This document shows, piece by piece, positions 19,004 to 27,945 of a DNA stretch of 64,000 nucleotides. The stretch comes from Ferruginibacter sp. (GTDB lineage Bacteria > Bacteroidota > Bacteroidia > Chitinophagales > Chitinophagaceae), in assembly GCA_025963635.1 (NCBI GenBank), contig JAOQAK010000052.1, forward strand, positions 248,001 through 312,000, written 5' to 3'. Each line of letters opens with the position of its first letter. The stretch's first letter is position 1. A model generated the notes under the pieces. It searched no databases, was not told the origin of the DNA, and saw only the letters and a program-made list of their open reading frames with translations. The position numbers were made by a program, and so were the translations under genes.

Positions 19004-19019
19004 ATAAAAGGGTAACCAA

Positions 19020-19175
19020 TTACATTATGTCAAGCGCCTTTACCAAAAAGGTTAGGTTGAAAGGTAATACCATTGAACTATATCCACCGCCGATTTTATA
19101 AACAACAACAGAAGCAACTAAAGAAACAAAAAACAATATCCAATACGTGCCGGTAGATTTTTTCGCGGTATCCAT
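19020..19175 (-). CDS. Small single/double-pass membrane protein of unknown function
   Basis: A 51-residue frame from the ATG at 19175 (MDTAKKSTGTYWILFFVSLV). It has a hydrophilic Lys-rich N-terminus, a strong hydrophobic helix (YWILFFVSLVASVVVYKI), a Gly-rich turn and a second hydrophobic stretch (MVLPFNLTFLVKALDIM). The charge distribution and membrane helix look like a genuine small inner-membrane protein rather than noise, but I recognise no family. It is convergent with tpiA, with 16 bp between them. Confidence 0.5.
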   Translation of the reverse strand: MDTAKKSTGTYWILFFVSLVASVVVYKIGGGYSSMVLPFNLTFLVKALDIM

Positions 19176-19377
19176 GTTAAAATAAATTTTGACAAAAATA
19201 GGGCAAAACAAACAAAATTGAATTAGCTGCTCTTAGTTATTTCAATTTTGTTGTATCCTATAACTCTGTAAGTGCTTTCTGATTTATTTTTTTATACTTT
19301 GCACAGTTTATTTATTGTGTATTTTTTACATTGTGCCGCAAAGGTTTTATATTGCTGCTTCTTAACCTTGCCAATAG

Positions 19378-22074
19378 ATGATACTTAATTTTTACATCCG
19401 GTTTTCAACGGAATTCGGAGAATCTTTATTTGTTTCCGGTAATCACGATGCATTAGGAAATGATGATTTTACCAAAGCCATTCCACTGCAATATTTTAAC
19501 GAGGAATTTTGGCAGGGCCGTGTGGAAGTACCCATGACCGAGTTTAACAGTCATGATATTCAATACAGGTATATATTAGTTGAAAAGGATGCAACCCAAA
19601 TTGTGGAGTGGGGTGATGACAGGATATTGGATGGAAACAAAATTACAGCGAATCAACTAGTATTAATCGATACCTGGAACCATGCCGGTCTTATTGAAAA
19701 TGCGTTTTACACAAAGCCCTTCCAGGAAGTTTTATTAAAGACCAAACTTTCATCCGTAAAACAGAAATCACCCCAAAATTTTACACATGAATTTAGGGTA
19801 AAAGCTCCTTTATTAAAAGATGGGGAAGTGTTGTGTATTGGCGGAAGTGGTGTTCAACTGGGCGAATGGGCCAGCACCAACCCATCAACTCTTTCAAAAG
19901 ACGGCAACTGGTGGACCATCAAAGTGAATCTCGCAAGTGAAATTTTTCCCATTGCCTATAAGTATGGAGTATACAATGTAGACGAAAAAATGTTCCTCGG
20001 TTTTGAAAAGGGGAGGAACAGAACATTAAACAGTTCAGGTATCAAATCTGCTCATACTATTATTCATGATGGCTTTGCACAACTCGAATCGCCCAATTGG
20101 AAAGGAGCAGGGGTGGCGATCCCGGTTTTTAGCTTGCGAAGTGAGGGCGGATTCGGAACAGGCGAATTTACCGACATAAAATTGCTGGTGGATTGGGCAA
20201 AAATTACGGGACTGAAATTGATCCAGTTATTGCCAATTAATGATACCACCGCTACACATAACTTCGTTGATTCTTATCCCTACGCGGCCATTTCAACCTT
20301 TGCACTCCATCCTCTGTACCTTAATCTTGATAAAGTTGCGGGAAGCAAAAATGCGGCAGTCCTCAAACCATTAAAAAAGAAGCAGGCTGAGTTGAATAAC
20401 CTGCCGGACATTGACTACGAAGCTGTGATGAATGTAAAATTCTCTGTCGCTGGAGAATTATATAATTTACAGAAGAAGGAGGTTCTGAATAACACCCGTT
20501 ATTTTGAATTTTTTGATCTTAACCGCCATTGGCTGGTTCCTTATGCCGTATTTTGTTATTTGCGGGATAAGTATAAAACCGCAGACTATACACAGTGGAA
20601 GTTGCAAAGCAGGTTTGATGAATCAGCCATACAGGCTTTGGCCTCGCCCACTGAAAAACATTACGATAGTATAGCGATACACTATTTTATTCAATACCAC
20701 CTTTACTTACAGCTAAAAGAAGTTACTGCCTATGCCCATGGGAATGGGATTGTCGTTAAAGGTGACCTTCCGATCGGGATTTATCGTTATGGCTGCGATG
20801 CCTGGATGAGTCCTGAATTGTATAACATGGATGCACAGGCGGGAGCGCCGCCGGATGATTTTGCTGTCAAAGGACAAAATTGGGGATTTCCAACCTATAA
20901 CTGGAAGAAGATGCAGGAAGATGGATTTTCGTGGTGGCGTAAGCGTTTTGAACAGATGAGCGAATATTTCGATGCCTTTCGGATCGATCATATCCTTGGA
21001 TTTTTCCGTATCTGGAGTATACCGTTGCACGCTGTGGAGGGAATAATGGGAAAATTTGTTCCTGTCATCCCTATTCACCTTAACGAACTGCACCAACTGG
21101 GGATTTCGTTCCAGGCTGACCGTTACTGTAAGCCTTATATTACTGATGAAATTGTAAATGAGCGTTTTGGAGCAGAAGCATCCTATGTAAAAAATCATTT
21201 TCTTTTGTGGAATGAAGGCAGTTTTCAATTAAACGCGGATTTTGATACTCAAAGAAAAGTTGAACATTACTTTGCCCAATTACCTGAAACAGACAAACAC
21301 TTGTTGATTAAAGCCGGCCTGTTTGACGTGATCAGCAATGTGATATTTTTTGAAGAAGAAGGATCGGGATTGCAACAGTTTCATTTCCGCATCAACATGG
21401 ATCAAACTACATCCTTCAGGGACCTTGATGAGATCACCCAGCAAGAGCTAAAACAGCTGTATATAAATTATTTCTTCCGCCGGCAAGATGATTTTTGGAA
21501 AAAAGAGGCGATGAATAAATTGCCAGGCCTTAAAAGAAGCACCAATATGCTGGTATGCGGTGAAGACCTGGGTATGGTGCCGGATTGCGTTCCGGAAGTA
21601 ATGCGCCAGTTAGGGCTACTTAGTTTAGAGATACAACGCATGCCTAAAGACCCTCACAAAGAATTTTTTCATCCGGCAGATGCTCCTTACTTATCGGTGG
21701 TAACACCTTCTACTCATGATATGAGCACCATTCGCGGATGGTGGGAGGAGGATCCGGCTAAAACTCAACGTTTTTACAATTTAATTCTCGGGCACCAGGG
21801 AGCCTCTCCATTTTATTGCGAAGCGGCCATTAATAAAGAAATCCTGGTGCAGCATCTGAATTCTCCGGCCATGTGGAGCATCTTTCAATTACAGGACATC
21901 ATGGGAATTGATGAAGTGCTCAGAAGAGAAAACCCAAATGATGAACGCATTAATATTCCCGCAAATCCAAAGCACTACTGGCGATACAGAATGCATGTTC
22001 CTTTGGAAGAACTGGTAAATAAAACGGAATTTAATAAAGAATTGCGGTCCTATATAAAAGCTGGAGGAAGGTAA
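19378..22074 (+). CDS. malQ: 4-alpha-glucanotransferase with N-terminal starch-binding domains (DPE2 type)
   Basis: An 898-residue GH77 enzyme that transfers maltosyl or glucosyl units between alpha-1,4-glucans in maltose and glycogen metabolism. Two CBM20-like starch-binding modules occupy about residues 1-110 and 135-245 (FSTEFGESLFVSGNHDALGN; VLCIGGSGVQLGEWASTNP). The catalytic domain follows, with the nucleophile Asp in FDAFRIDHILGFFRIW, the acid/base Glu in LVCGEDLGMVPDCV and the third acid in TPSTHDMSTIRGWW. This two-CBM20 layout is that of plant cytosolic DPE2 and some bacterial homologues, not the shorter E. coli MalQ. No signal peptide, so cytosolic. It stands alone and ends at a perfect palindromic terminator. 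Confidence 0.93.
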   Translation: MILNFYIRFSTEFGESLFVSGNHDALGNDDFTKAIPLQYFNEEFWQGRVEVPMTEFNSHDIQYRYILVEKDATQIVEWGDDRILDGNKITANQLVLIDTWNHAGLIENAFYTKPFQEVLLKTKLSSVKQKSPQNFTHEFRVKAPLLKDGEVLCIGGSGVQLGEWASTNPSTLSKDGNWWTIKVNLASEIFPIAYKYGVYNVDEKMFLGFEKGRNRTLNSSGIKSAHTIIHDGFAQLESPNWKGAGVAIPVFSLRSEGGFGTGEFTDIKLLVDWAKITGLKLIQLLPINDTTATHNFVDSYPYAAISTFALHPLYLNLDKVAGSKNAAVLKPLKKKQAELNNLPDIDYEAVMNVKFSVAGELYNLQKKEVLNNTRYFEFFDLNRHWLVPYAVFCYLRDKYKTADYTQWKLQSRFDESAIQALASPTEKHYDSIAIHYFIQYHLYLQLKEVTAYAHGNGIVVKGDLPIGIYRYGCDAWMSPELYNMDAQAGAPPDDFAVKGQNWGFPTYNWKKMQEDGFSWWRKRFEQMSEYFDAFRIDHILGFFRIWSIPLHAVEGIMGKFVPVIPIHLNELHQLGISFQADRYCKPYITDEIVNERFGAEASYVKNHFLLWNEGSFQLNADFDTQRKVEHYFAQLPETDKHLLIKAGLFDVISNVIFFEEEGSGLQQFHFRINMDQTTSFRDLDEITQQELKQLYINYFFRRQDDFWKKEAMNKLPGLKRSTNMLVCGEDLGMVPDCVPEVMRQLGLLSLEIQRMPKDPHKEFFHPADAPYLSVVTPSTHDMSTIRGWWEEDPAKTQRFYNLILGHQGASPFYCEAAINKEILVQHLNSPAMWSIFQLQDIMGIDEVLRRENPNDERINIPANPKHYWRYRMHVPLEELVNKTEFNKELRSYIKAGGR

Positions 22075-22210
22075 AGCGCATATATATTCACAATACTATA
22101 GGCCTGGAAAGAATGTCGGTAAGGATTTGATAGATTAGTGAAGTAGCAAATAAAAAGGCCTGTTTGCTATGCATACTGTGGATGATTAAAATAGTACTCC
22201 TATTAATTCT

Positions 22211-22256
22211 ATGCAATAAAAAAAGGATACAATTTTGTATCCTTTTTTTATTGCAT
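22211..22256. terminator. Bidirectional terminator, perfect 22-nt inverted repeat
   Basis: Arms 22211-22232 and 22235-22256 are exact reverse complements (core GGATACAA/TTGTATCC with A7 and T7 tracts). It sits between the convergent malQ and T9SS protein genes and can serve both. Confidence 0.9.
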
Positions 22257-22265
22257 AATACTATC

Positions 22266-23255
22266 CTATTTTTTAATAAAAGGAATCGCAACTTCATCCG
22301 TACCGGCAATTATTTTCAAGAAATATTTACCAGCGGGCAGCTTTCTTACATCCAGTGTTAAAAGCGCCTGGTTACTGAAACTGTACTGCCCGCTTTGCAG
22401 GGTAAGTCCGGCAGCATTTATAACGGAAACAGCGGCTTTTTTATTAAGCATGGAAATCGCTTCAACCTGCAGGTAGTCGTCAGCAGGATTTGGAAATGCC
22501 TTAAGATTTGCAATTCCTGTGGTATTGTTTTTTACAACAGCGATAAGACTATAACTGGTGGCGCCTGATCTTTCAATTATTTTCAAACGATAATAGTTAT
22601 AACCCGTAACAGGTGATTTATCCACAAAAGAATAGCTTGTAGCGGCTGCACTGTTTTTTGCGACAATATTTCCATTTGGCAAATCAGTGAGATTTTTATC
22701 ATTATTTCCACGCTGCACCTGGTACGAAACAAGATCGCTCTCTTCTTCACTTGACCACTTAAGTATATTGCTGTTACCGGTTTCCTTTGCCGCAGTGAAC
22801 GAAACGAGTTTAACTGGTAAAACTACCGTGGGAGTTGTTGTAACGGTGTAAGCGCCGGTAACATTTGGGTCATAAGAGCAAACAACTAAATAATAATCGC
22901 CGGCGGCAGGGAAATTGTATGTAAATCCGGAGTTAAGAGAACCGCTGCTAAAGTCATCATTTGCAACTAACGCATTGGTCGTAGACGATGCGGGAAAAAA
23001 TCCGCCAATATCATACAGCACTACAAAATTATCCCAGGTACTGGTAATGTTAAAAGTAATCATACCGGGTCCGGTAACTTTGATGGTAGCTAAATCATAA
23101 TGTACCGTTGATGTAGAAAGGTTGACAGGTGCAAGCCCTGGCTTAGGCCGTATAAATGTGGGGTCCGACGCCGCCAATGTTCCGTTGGTTACGCCTTGGG
23201 AAAAAGTTGGAACAAAACAAATTCCAAGTAAAAGAGCAAGTAAAGTTTTTTTCAT
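22266..23255 (-). CDS. Secreted protein with T9SS type A sorting domain
   Basis: A 329-residue protein with signal peptide (MKKTLLALLLGICFVPTFSQG). Residues about 50-145 form a beta-rich domain resembling bacterial pre-peptidase C-terminal-like domains (MITFNITSTWDNFVVLYDIGG, GDYYLVVCSYDPNVTGAYTV). A fibronectin-like linker follows (LKWSSEEESDLVSYQVQRG), then a C-terminal T9SS sorting domain (FPNPADDYLQVE, LPAGKYFLKI). It should be exported across the outer membrane by T9SS. There is no catalytic domain, so it is perhaps a surface or binding protein. Confidence 0.85.
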   Translation of the reverse strand: MKKTLLALLLGICFVPTFSQGVTNGTLAASDPTFIRPKPGLAPVNLSTSTVHYDLATIKVTGPGMITFNITSTWDNFVVLYDIGGFFPASSTTNALVANDDFSSGSLNSGFTYNFPAAGDYYLVVCSYDPNVTGAYTVTTTPTVVLPVKLVSFTAAKETGNSNILKWSSEEESDLVSYQVQRGNNDKNLTDLPNGNIVAKNSAAATSYSFVDKSPVTGYNYYRLKIIERSGATSYSLIAVVKNNTTGIANLKAFPNPADDYLQVEAISMLNKKAAVSVINAAGLTLQSGQYSFSNQALLTLDVRKLPAGKYFLKIIAGTDEVAIPFIKK

Positions 23256-23334
23256 ATTTAATTATTTTTTTATAAAATATTGGATTACTCCCTTTTAATT
23301 ATTTTAAGTGAATTAGTGAGTAACTTTAACCATT

Positions 23335-24351
23335 ATGAACGTTAAATGTAAGGATTTTAATTTATTGTTTAAGCATAGGTTTACTATTTCTAAAGGGTCC
23401 AAAACTCATCAACCTACTTTAATTATAGAACTTGATTACTTTGGTGTGAAAGGCTACGGCGAAGCGCCTGCGATCAGCTATTACAACATCCCTATTGAAA
23501 AGATGAAGGAAGATCTTGAGCAGAAAAAAGTCTTCCTGGAAAAATTTGCATTTTCTGACCCGGAAAGATATTGGCACTACCTGCATCACCTGTTTCCGAA
23601 TAATTCATTTTTGGTGTGTGCACTCGATATGGCTGGTTGGGATTTACATGGCAAAATAAAGCGTAAACAACTCCATGAGTTGTGGAAGTTGGATACAGGT
23701 AAAACTCCGGTTACTGATTTCACCATTGGAATAGATACCATCGAAAACATGGTTGCAAAAATGAATGAAAGGCCCTGGCCGATTTACAAAATAAAAGTAG
23801 GGGTAGAGGGTGATATGGAAATGGTAGCTGCCTTACGAAAACATACCGACGCTATTTTCAGGGTAGATGCGAACGCAGGATGGACGTTGGAAGAAGCTTT
23901 ACAAAAAATTCCGAAATTAAAAGAGCTTGGAGTAGAACTGGTAGAACAACCCCTGGCCAAAGATAATTGGGAGGGAATGAAAACATTGTTCCAACAATCC
24001 GTATTACCGCTAATGGCGGATGAAAGCTGTGTTGCGGAGTCAGATGTTGAAAAATGTCACCAGCACTTTCACGGTATTAATATCAAACTGACGAAGTGCA
24101 GTGGCATCACTCCTGCACGCCGGATGATCGCAAAGGCAAGGCAACTGGATATGAAAATTATGGTTGGCTGCATGAATGAAAGCTCCGTCGGAACTGCCGC
24201 AATTGCACAATTGGCACCTATGGTAGATTTTATTGATATGGATGGCCCGCTTTTGCTTTCAGAAGATACAGCCAGTGGAGTAGGCTTTGATTTTGGGAAA
24301 ATCATCTATACCCACGGACCCGGATTGGGCATTACGATCAACCCTTTCTAA
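23335..24351 (+). CDS. Dipeptide epimerase (enolase superfamily)
   Basis: A 338-residue muconate-lactonizing-enzyme subgroup protein, probably an L-Ala-D/L-Glu epimerase of murein peptide recycling or a related dipeptide epimerase. The barrel motifs are present: KIKVG with the catalytic KxK pair, VDANAGW, VEQPL, DES (the three metal ligands), KLTKCSG with the second catalytic Lys, and FIDMDGP with the Asp that binds the dipeptide alpha-amino group. The N-terminal capping domain is intact. It ends 7 bp before the his promoter and has its own divergent upstream region facing the T9SS gene. Exact dipeptide specificity cannot be read from sequence by eye. Confidence 0.88.
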   Translation: MNVKCKDFNLLFKHRFTISKGSKTHQPTLIIELDYFGVKGYGEAPAISYYNIPIEKMKEDLEQKKVFLEKFAFSDPERYWHYLHHLFPNNSFLVCALDMAGWDLHGKIKRKQLHELWKLDTGKTPVTDFTIGIDTIENMVAKMNERPWPIYKIKVGVEGDMEMVAALRKHTDAIFRVDANAGWTLEEALQKIPKLKELGVELVEQPLAKDNWEGMKTLFQQSVLPLMADESCVAESDVEKCHQHFHGINIKLTKCSGITPARRMIAKARQLDMKIMVGCMNESSVGTAAIAQLAPMVDFIDMDGPLLLSEDTASGVGFDFGKIIYTHGPGLGITINPF

Positions 24352-24358
24352 ATTTTTA

Positions 24359-24390
24359 TTTGGTGAAATAATTTATCAGGCTTTACTTTG
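24359..24390 (+). promoter_or_regulatory. Candidate promoter of the his operon
   Basis: TTTG at 24359-24362, a 20-bp spacer, and TTACTTTG at 24383-24390, one mismatch from TAnnTTTG. It would start transcription only a few bases before the leader-peptide ATG at 24399, giving an almost leaderless leader peptide. Confidence 0.45.
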
Positions 24391-24398
24391 CACTTCAA

Positions 24399-24449
24399 AT
24401 GAAACAAAACAGTCACATCCATCATCATCATTATTTTGCCCAAGGGTAA
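24399..24449 (+). CDS. hisL: His operon leader peptide (attenuator peptide)
   Basis: A 16-codon frame reading MKQNSHIHHHHYFAQG then TAA. Five of 16 residues are histidine, four of them consecutive (codons 8-11). It lies 132 bp before hisG and directly before a terminator hairpin, exactly where a His attenuation peptide is expected. When charged tRNA-His is scarce the ribosome should stall on the His codons. When it is plentiful the ribosome should reach the stop codon, which overlaps the antiterminator strand. The arrangement parallels enterobacterial hisL but is a separate sequence. Confidence 0.85.
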   Translation: MKQNSHIHHHHYFAQG

Positions 24450-24521
24450 GCTGTGCTGATGTGTATGTAACTAAACATATTTTCAAAAAAGGGCTTACTC
24501 GAAAAGTAAGCTCTTTTTTTT
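24444..24521 (+). promoter_or_regulatory. Transcription attenuator of the his operon (antiterminator/terminator)
   Basis: Terminator: GGGCTTACT (24491-24499) pairs with AGTAAGCTC (24505-24513) around loop CGAAA, nine pairs with one G-U, followed by eight T, with an A6 run before the stem. Antiterminator: GGGTAAGCT (24444-24452), which includes the leader stop codon, can pair with 24492-24500 over nine pairs, two of them G-U. The two structures share the strand 24491-24500 and are mutually exclusive. A ribosome at the stop codon would mask 24444-24452 and favour termination. One stalled at the His codons would leave it free and favour read-through into hisG. Confidence 0.8.
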
Positions 24522-24581
24522 GTCATACGGAGAACCGCCGTCTGATTTACTAACCGGACAAATGATGAATAAAAAATAGCT

Positions 24582-25433
24582 ATGCTTAAAATTGCGATTC
24601 AAAAATCGGGGCGACTTTACGAAGACTCTATCAAACTGCTAAAAGAGTGTGGGATAGAACTAAACAATGGTAACAAGCAATTAAAAGCGGTTGCTTTTAA
24701 TTTTCCCCTGGAAGTATATTTTTTAAGGGATGATGATATTCCGCAATATGTATATGATGGTGTTGCTGATATTGGCATCGTAGGCGAAAATGTAATGCTT
24801 GAAAAAGCCAAAGAGATCGATCTGGTGTATCGCCTGGGATTTGGAAGATGTCGCCTGAGTATCGCTGTTCCCAAAACGATGCAGTATACTTCTTTGAATG
24901 ATCTGACAGGACTGAAAATAGCCACTACCTATTCAACCATCCTGCAGCAATATTTGTCTGAAAAACAATGTAATGCAGAGATTCACGAAATCAGCGGTTC
25001 GGTGGAAATTGCGCCGGGTATTGGGTTAGCGGATGCTATTTGCGACCTGGTAAGTAGTGGAAGCACTCTTTTTACAAATGGATTGAAAGAGGTGGAGACG
25101 GTGCTGAAGTCAGAGGCTGTTCTCGCAGCCAATAAAAATTTGTCTGAAGGAAAAAAGCTGTTGCTCGACAAATTGCTATTGCGCATCAATGCTGTTAAAA
25201 CCGCAAAAAATAACAAATACATTTTATTGAATGCACCCAATCACCAGCTGAAGAATATTTTTTCCCTTTTGCCCGGGATGAAAAGTCCTACGGTGGTGCC
25301 ACTTGCAGAAGAGGGATGGAGCAGTGTTCAAAGTGTAGTGAATGAAAATGACTTTTGGGAAGTAATTGAAAAGCTAAAACAATTTGAAGCGGAAGGAATT
25401 ATTGTAATACCAATAGAGAAGATGATCGTTTAA
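24582..25433 (+). CDS. hisG: ATP phosphoribosyltransferase, long form
   Basis: Catalyses the first step of histidine synthesis, ATP plus PRPP to phosphoribosyl-ATP. The 283-residue length and C-terminal segment (MKSPTVVPLAEEGWSSVQSVVNENDFWEVIEKLK) show the long form with a regulatory ACT/PII-like domain, which is feedback-inhibited by histidine and needs no HisZ. The N-terminus LKIAIQKSGRLYEDSIKLLKECGI and the PRPP-binding loop region (EISGSVEIAPGIGLADAICDLVSSGSTL) are typical. It is the first structural gene of the complete operon and lies right after the attenuator. Confidence 0.97.
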   Translation: MLKIAIQKSGRLYEDSIKLLKECGIELNNGNKQLKAVAFNFPLEVYFLRDDDIPQYVYDGVADIGIVGENVMLEKAKEIDLVYRLGFGRCRLSIAVPKTMQYTSLNDLTGLKIATTYSTILQQYLSEKQCNAEIHEISGSVEIAPGIGLADAICDLVSSGSTLFTNGLKEVETVLKSEAVLAANKNLSEGKKLLLDKLLLRINAVKTAKNNKYILLNAPNHQLKNIFSLLPGMKSPTVVPLAEEGWSSVQSVVNENDFWEVIEKLKQFEAEGIIVIPIEKMIV

Positions 25434-25485
25434 AACGATGTCTTTAATAATCAATTCCGGCTTTCATTTTCTTTAAACAGAAATT

Positions 25486-26790
25486 ATGCAAAAAACATTT
25501 TTAAACCCGGGACAAGAAGAATGGAAATCCATTTTGCAACGGCCTGTGTTCGATAGTAAATCATTGGAAGACACAGTTGCAGCTGTATTGATAGATGTGA
25601 AGCTGAATGGGGATGAAGCAATAAAAAAATACACACAACAATTCGATCATGTTGAAGTAGATGATTTTCAGGTAAGCGATGCCGAAATAGAAAAGGCATC
25701 GTCGATGGTAAGCGATGAACTGAAATCTGCGATACTGCAGGCAAAGAACAATATAGAAAAGTTTCATATCGCGCAAGTTCAATCCATAGAACAAATTGAA
25801 ACTACCAAAGGCGTACTGTGCTGGAGGAAATCTATTGCAATACAAAAAGTAGGATTGTACATTCCCGGAGGATCAGCTCCACTATTTTCAACTTTGCTGA
25901 TGTTAGGCATACCGGCAATCATAGCGGGTTGTAACGAAATCATTGTTTGTACTCCCTGCGATAAAGATGGCAATGTGAATGCAGTAATATTGTACACTGC
26001 CCAATTGATCGGCATAAAAAACATTTATAAAATTGGCGGTATACAGGCTATTGGGGCGATGGCCTATGGCACTTCATCCATTCAACAGGTGTACAAAATA
26101 TTCGGACCTGGAAACCAATATGTTACCTGTGCCAAACAACTCGTTAGCAAAGATGGATTGGCAATTGACATGCCTGCGGGCCCGAGTGAAGTAGCGGTAT
26201 ATGCAGATGATAGTTGCCACCCGGTTTTTGTAGCCGCTGACCTGTTAAGCCAGGCAGAACATGGAGCTGATAGCCAGGTGATTTTAGTAGCCAGTTCTCC
26301 TGCAATAATTGATGACATACAAGTGGAAATCAATCGCCAGTTGCCATTGCTTTTAAGAAATAAAATTGCTGCCGCAGCATTAAAAAACAGCCGTTTTATT
26401 GTAATGGAAAATGTTGACAATGCTTTTGATTTGCTGAATGAATATGCCGCTGAACATTTGATCATTGCATCAGGTGACGCGATCGCTTTATCCAACAAGA
26501 TCATAAATGCGGGCAGTGTGTTTTTAGGGCATCACTCTCCTGAAAGCGTTGGTGACTATGCTTCCGGCACCAACCATACCTTGCCTACCAACGGGTATGC
26601 CAAAGCGTATAGTGGCGTATCTTTGGATAGCTTTGTAAAAAAGATCACCTTCCAATCTTTAAGTGAAGAGGGTATTCAAAACATAGGCAATACCGTGGAA
26701 ATAATGGCCGCGGCGGAGGGCTTGGATGCTCATAAAAATGCGGTAACGGTGAGGCTGGAAGACATTCGTCGAAGCGCTGGATCCGAGTAG
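25486..26790 (+). CDS. hisD: Histidinol dehydrogenase
   Basis: Oxidises L-histidinol twice with NAD+ to L-histidine, the last step of the pathway, using Zn. The 434-residue protein has the family segments VGLYIPGGSAPLFSTLLMLGIPA, IQAIGAMAYGT, FGPGNQYVTCAKQLV, DMPAGPSEVAVYAD, LSQAEHGADSQVIL, AAEHLII and GSVFLGHHSPESVGDYASGTNHTLPT, which carry the Zn ligands and catalytic Glu/His. Second gene of the operon, 52 bp after hisG. Confidence 0.98.
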   Translation: MQKTFLNPGQEEWKSILQRPVFDSKSLEDTVAAVLIDVKLNGDEAIKKYTQQFDHVEVDDFQVSDAEIEKASSMVSDELKSAILQAKNNIEKFHIAQVQSIEQIETTKGVLCWRKSIAIQKVGLYIPGGSAPLFSTLLMLGIPAIIAGCNEIIVCTPCDKDGNVNAVILYTAQLIGIKNIYKIGGIQAIGAMAYGTSSIQQVYKIFGPGNQYVTCAKQLVSKDGLAIDMPAGPSEVAVYADDSCHPVFVAADLLSQAEHGADSQVILVASSPAIIDDIQVEINRQLPLLLRNKIAAAALKNSRFIVMENVDNAFDLLNEYAAEHLIIASGDAIALSNKIINAGSVFLGHHSPESVGDYASGTNHTLPTNGYAKAYSGVSLDSFVKKITFQSLSEEGIQNIGNTVEIMAAAEGLDAHKNAVTVRLEDIRRSAGSE

Positions 26791-26838
26791 CATAAGGTCA
26801 GTAGATTAACACCTTTAACAACGAATAAAAATCTGAAT

Positions 26839-27945
26839 ATGATAGACGCTGAAGAAGAATATAGTAAAAATCCATCCAGAGTTTCTTTAAGGCAGGAACC
26901 CCTGGATATACATTCTTTGGTACGTGAGAACATAAAAAAACTAACGCCCTATTCAACCGCCCGGCATGAATTTAAAGGGAAGGCTACTGTTTTGTTGGAC
27001 GCCAATGAAAATGCCTATGGGTCGCCCCTCGAAGACAATTTTAACCGTTATCCGGATCCCCTGCAGTGGCAGTTAAAATTTGCAATTGCAAAAATTAAAG
27101 GCGTGCCGGCGGAAAACATATTTATAGGCAACGGAAGCGATGAAGTAATCGATCTTGCTTACCGAATCTTTTGCGACCCCGCTAAAGACAATGTAATCAT
27201 TTGTCCACCTACCTATGGCATGTATGAAGTGAGCGCCAACATTAACAATGTGCCGATAAAAAAAGTAAGTCTTACCCGAGATTTTCAATTGAATGTAACG
27301 GCCATAATGGATGCTGTGGATGCCAATACAAAGTTGTTATTCATCTGTTCGCCCAACAACCCAACAGGTAATAATATGAACCGGCAGGATGTAGAATTAT
27401 TGTTGAATAATTTTCCGGGAATTGTTTTGATAGATGAGGCTTATATCAATTATTCAAAACAAAAAACATTCATCCAGGAGTTAACAGAATACCCCAACTT
27501 AATTGTGATGCAAACATTGTCCAAAGCGTGGGGACTTGCTGCATTGCGTTTAGGCCTTGGCTATGCATCGATGGACATCATTGATATCTTCAACAAAGTA
27601 AAACCTCCTTACAACATCAATGAAGCCTCGCAGGAACTGGCTATTGAGGCATTGCAACATACCGAGCAGGTGAATGCCTGGATAAAAGAAGTAGTTTCAG
27701 AAAAAGAATTTTTAGTGAGTAAATTACTGAAGTTGCCATTTGTAGAGAAGATTCATCCCAGCGATGCTAATTTTATACTGATCAAAGTGAAAGATGCCAA
27801 TGCATTATACCAGTACCTGGCAAAAAACGAAATTGTGGTTCGAAATCGCAGTAAGGAAATCCTATGTGATAATTGCCTGCGGATTACCATTGGTACACCG
27901 GATGAAAATTTACATTTTTTAAAGATATTCGCGGCTTATGAATAA
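26839..27945 (+). CDS. hisC: Histidinol-phosphate aminotransferase
   Basis: A PLP-dependent class I/II aminotransferase converting imidazole-acetol phosphate and glutamate to histidinol phosphate. The 368-residue protein shows [55 protein letters not shown] (PLP pyridine-binding Asp) and [14 protein letters not shown] with the Schiff-base Lys. The first ~30 residues ([22 protein letters not shown]) are longer than usual. An internal start would remove them, but no methionine occurs between residue 1 and the conserved region, so I keep the full frame. Its stop codon overlaps the hisB start. Confidence 0.96.
   Translation: MIDAEEEYSKNPSRVSLRQEPLDIHSLVRENIKKLTPYSTARHEFKGKATVLLDANENAYGSPLEDNFNRYPDPLQWQLKFAIAKIKGVPAENIFIGNGSDEVIDLAYRIFCDPAKDNVIICPPTYGMYEVSANINNVPIKKVSLTRDFQLNVTAIMDAVDANTKLLFICSPNNPTGNNMNRQDVELLLNNFPGIVLIDEAYINYSKQKTFIQELTEYPNLIVMQTLSKAWGLAALRLGLGYASMDIIDIFNKVKPPYNINEASQELAIEALQHTEQVNAWIKEVVSEKEFLVSKLLKLPFVEKIHPSDANFILIKVKDANALYQYLAKNEIVVRNRSKEILCDNCLRITIGTPDENLHFLKIFAAYE

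Noticed and set aside
24287-24553. 88-codon frame overlapping the dipeptide epimerase end and the his leader
   Set aside because: It reads through the leader peptide and the terminator in another frame and has no protein-like features. The His-rich 16-codon frame is the meaningful one.
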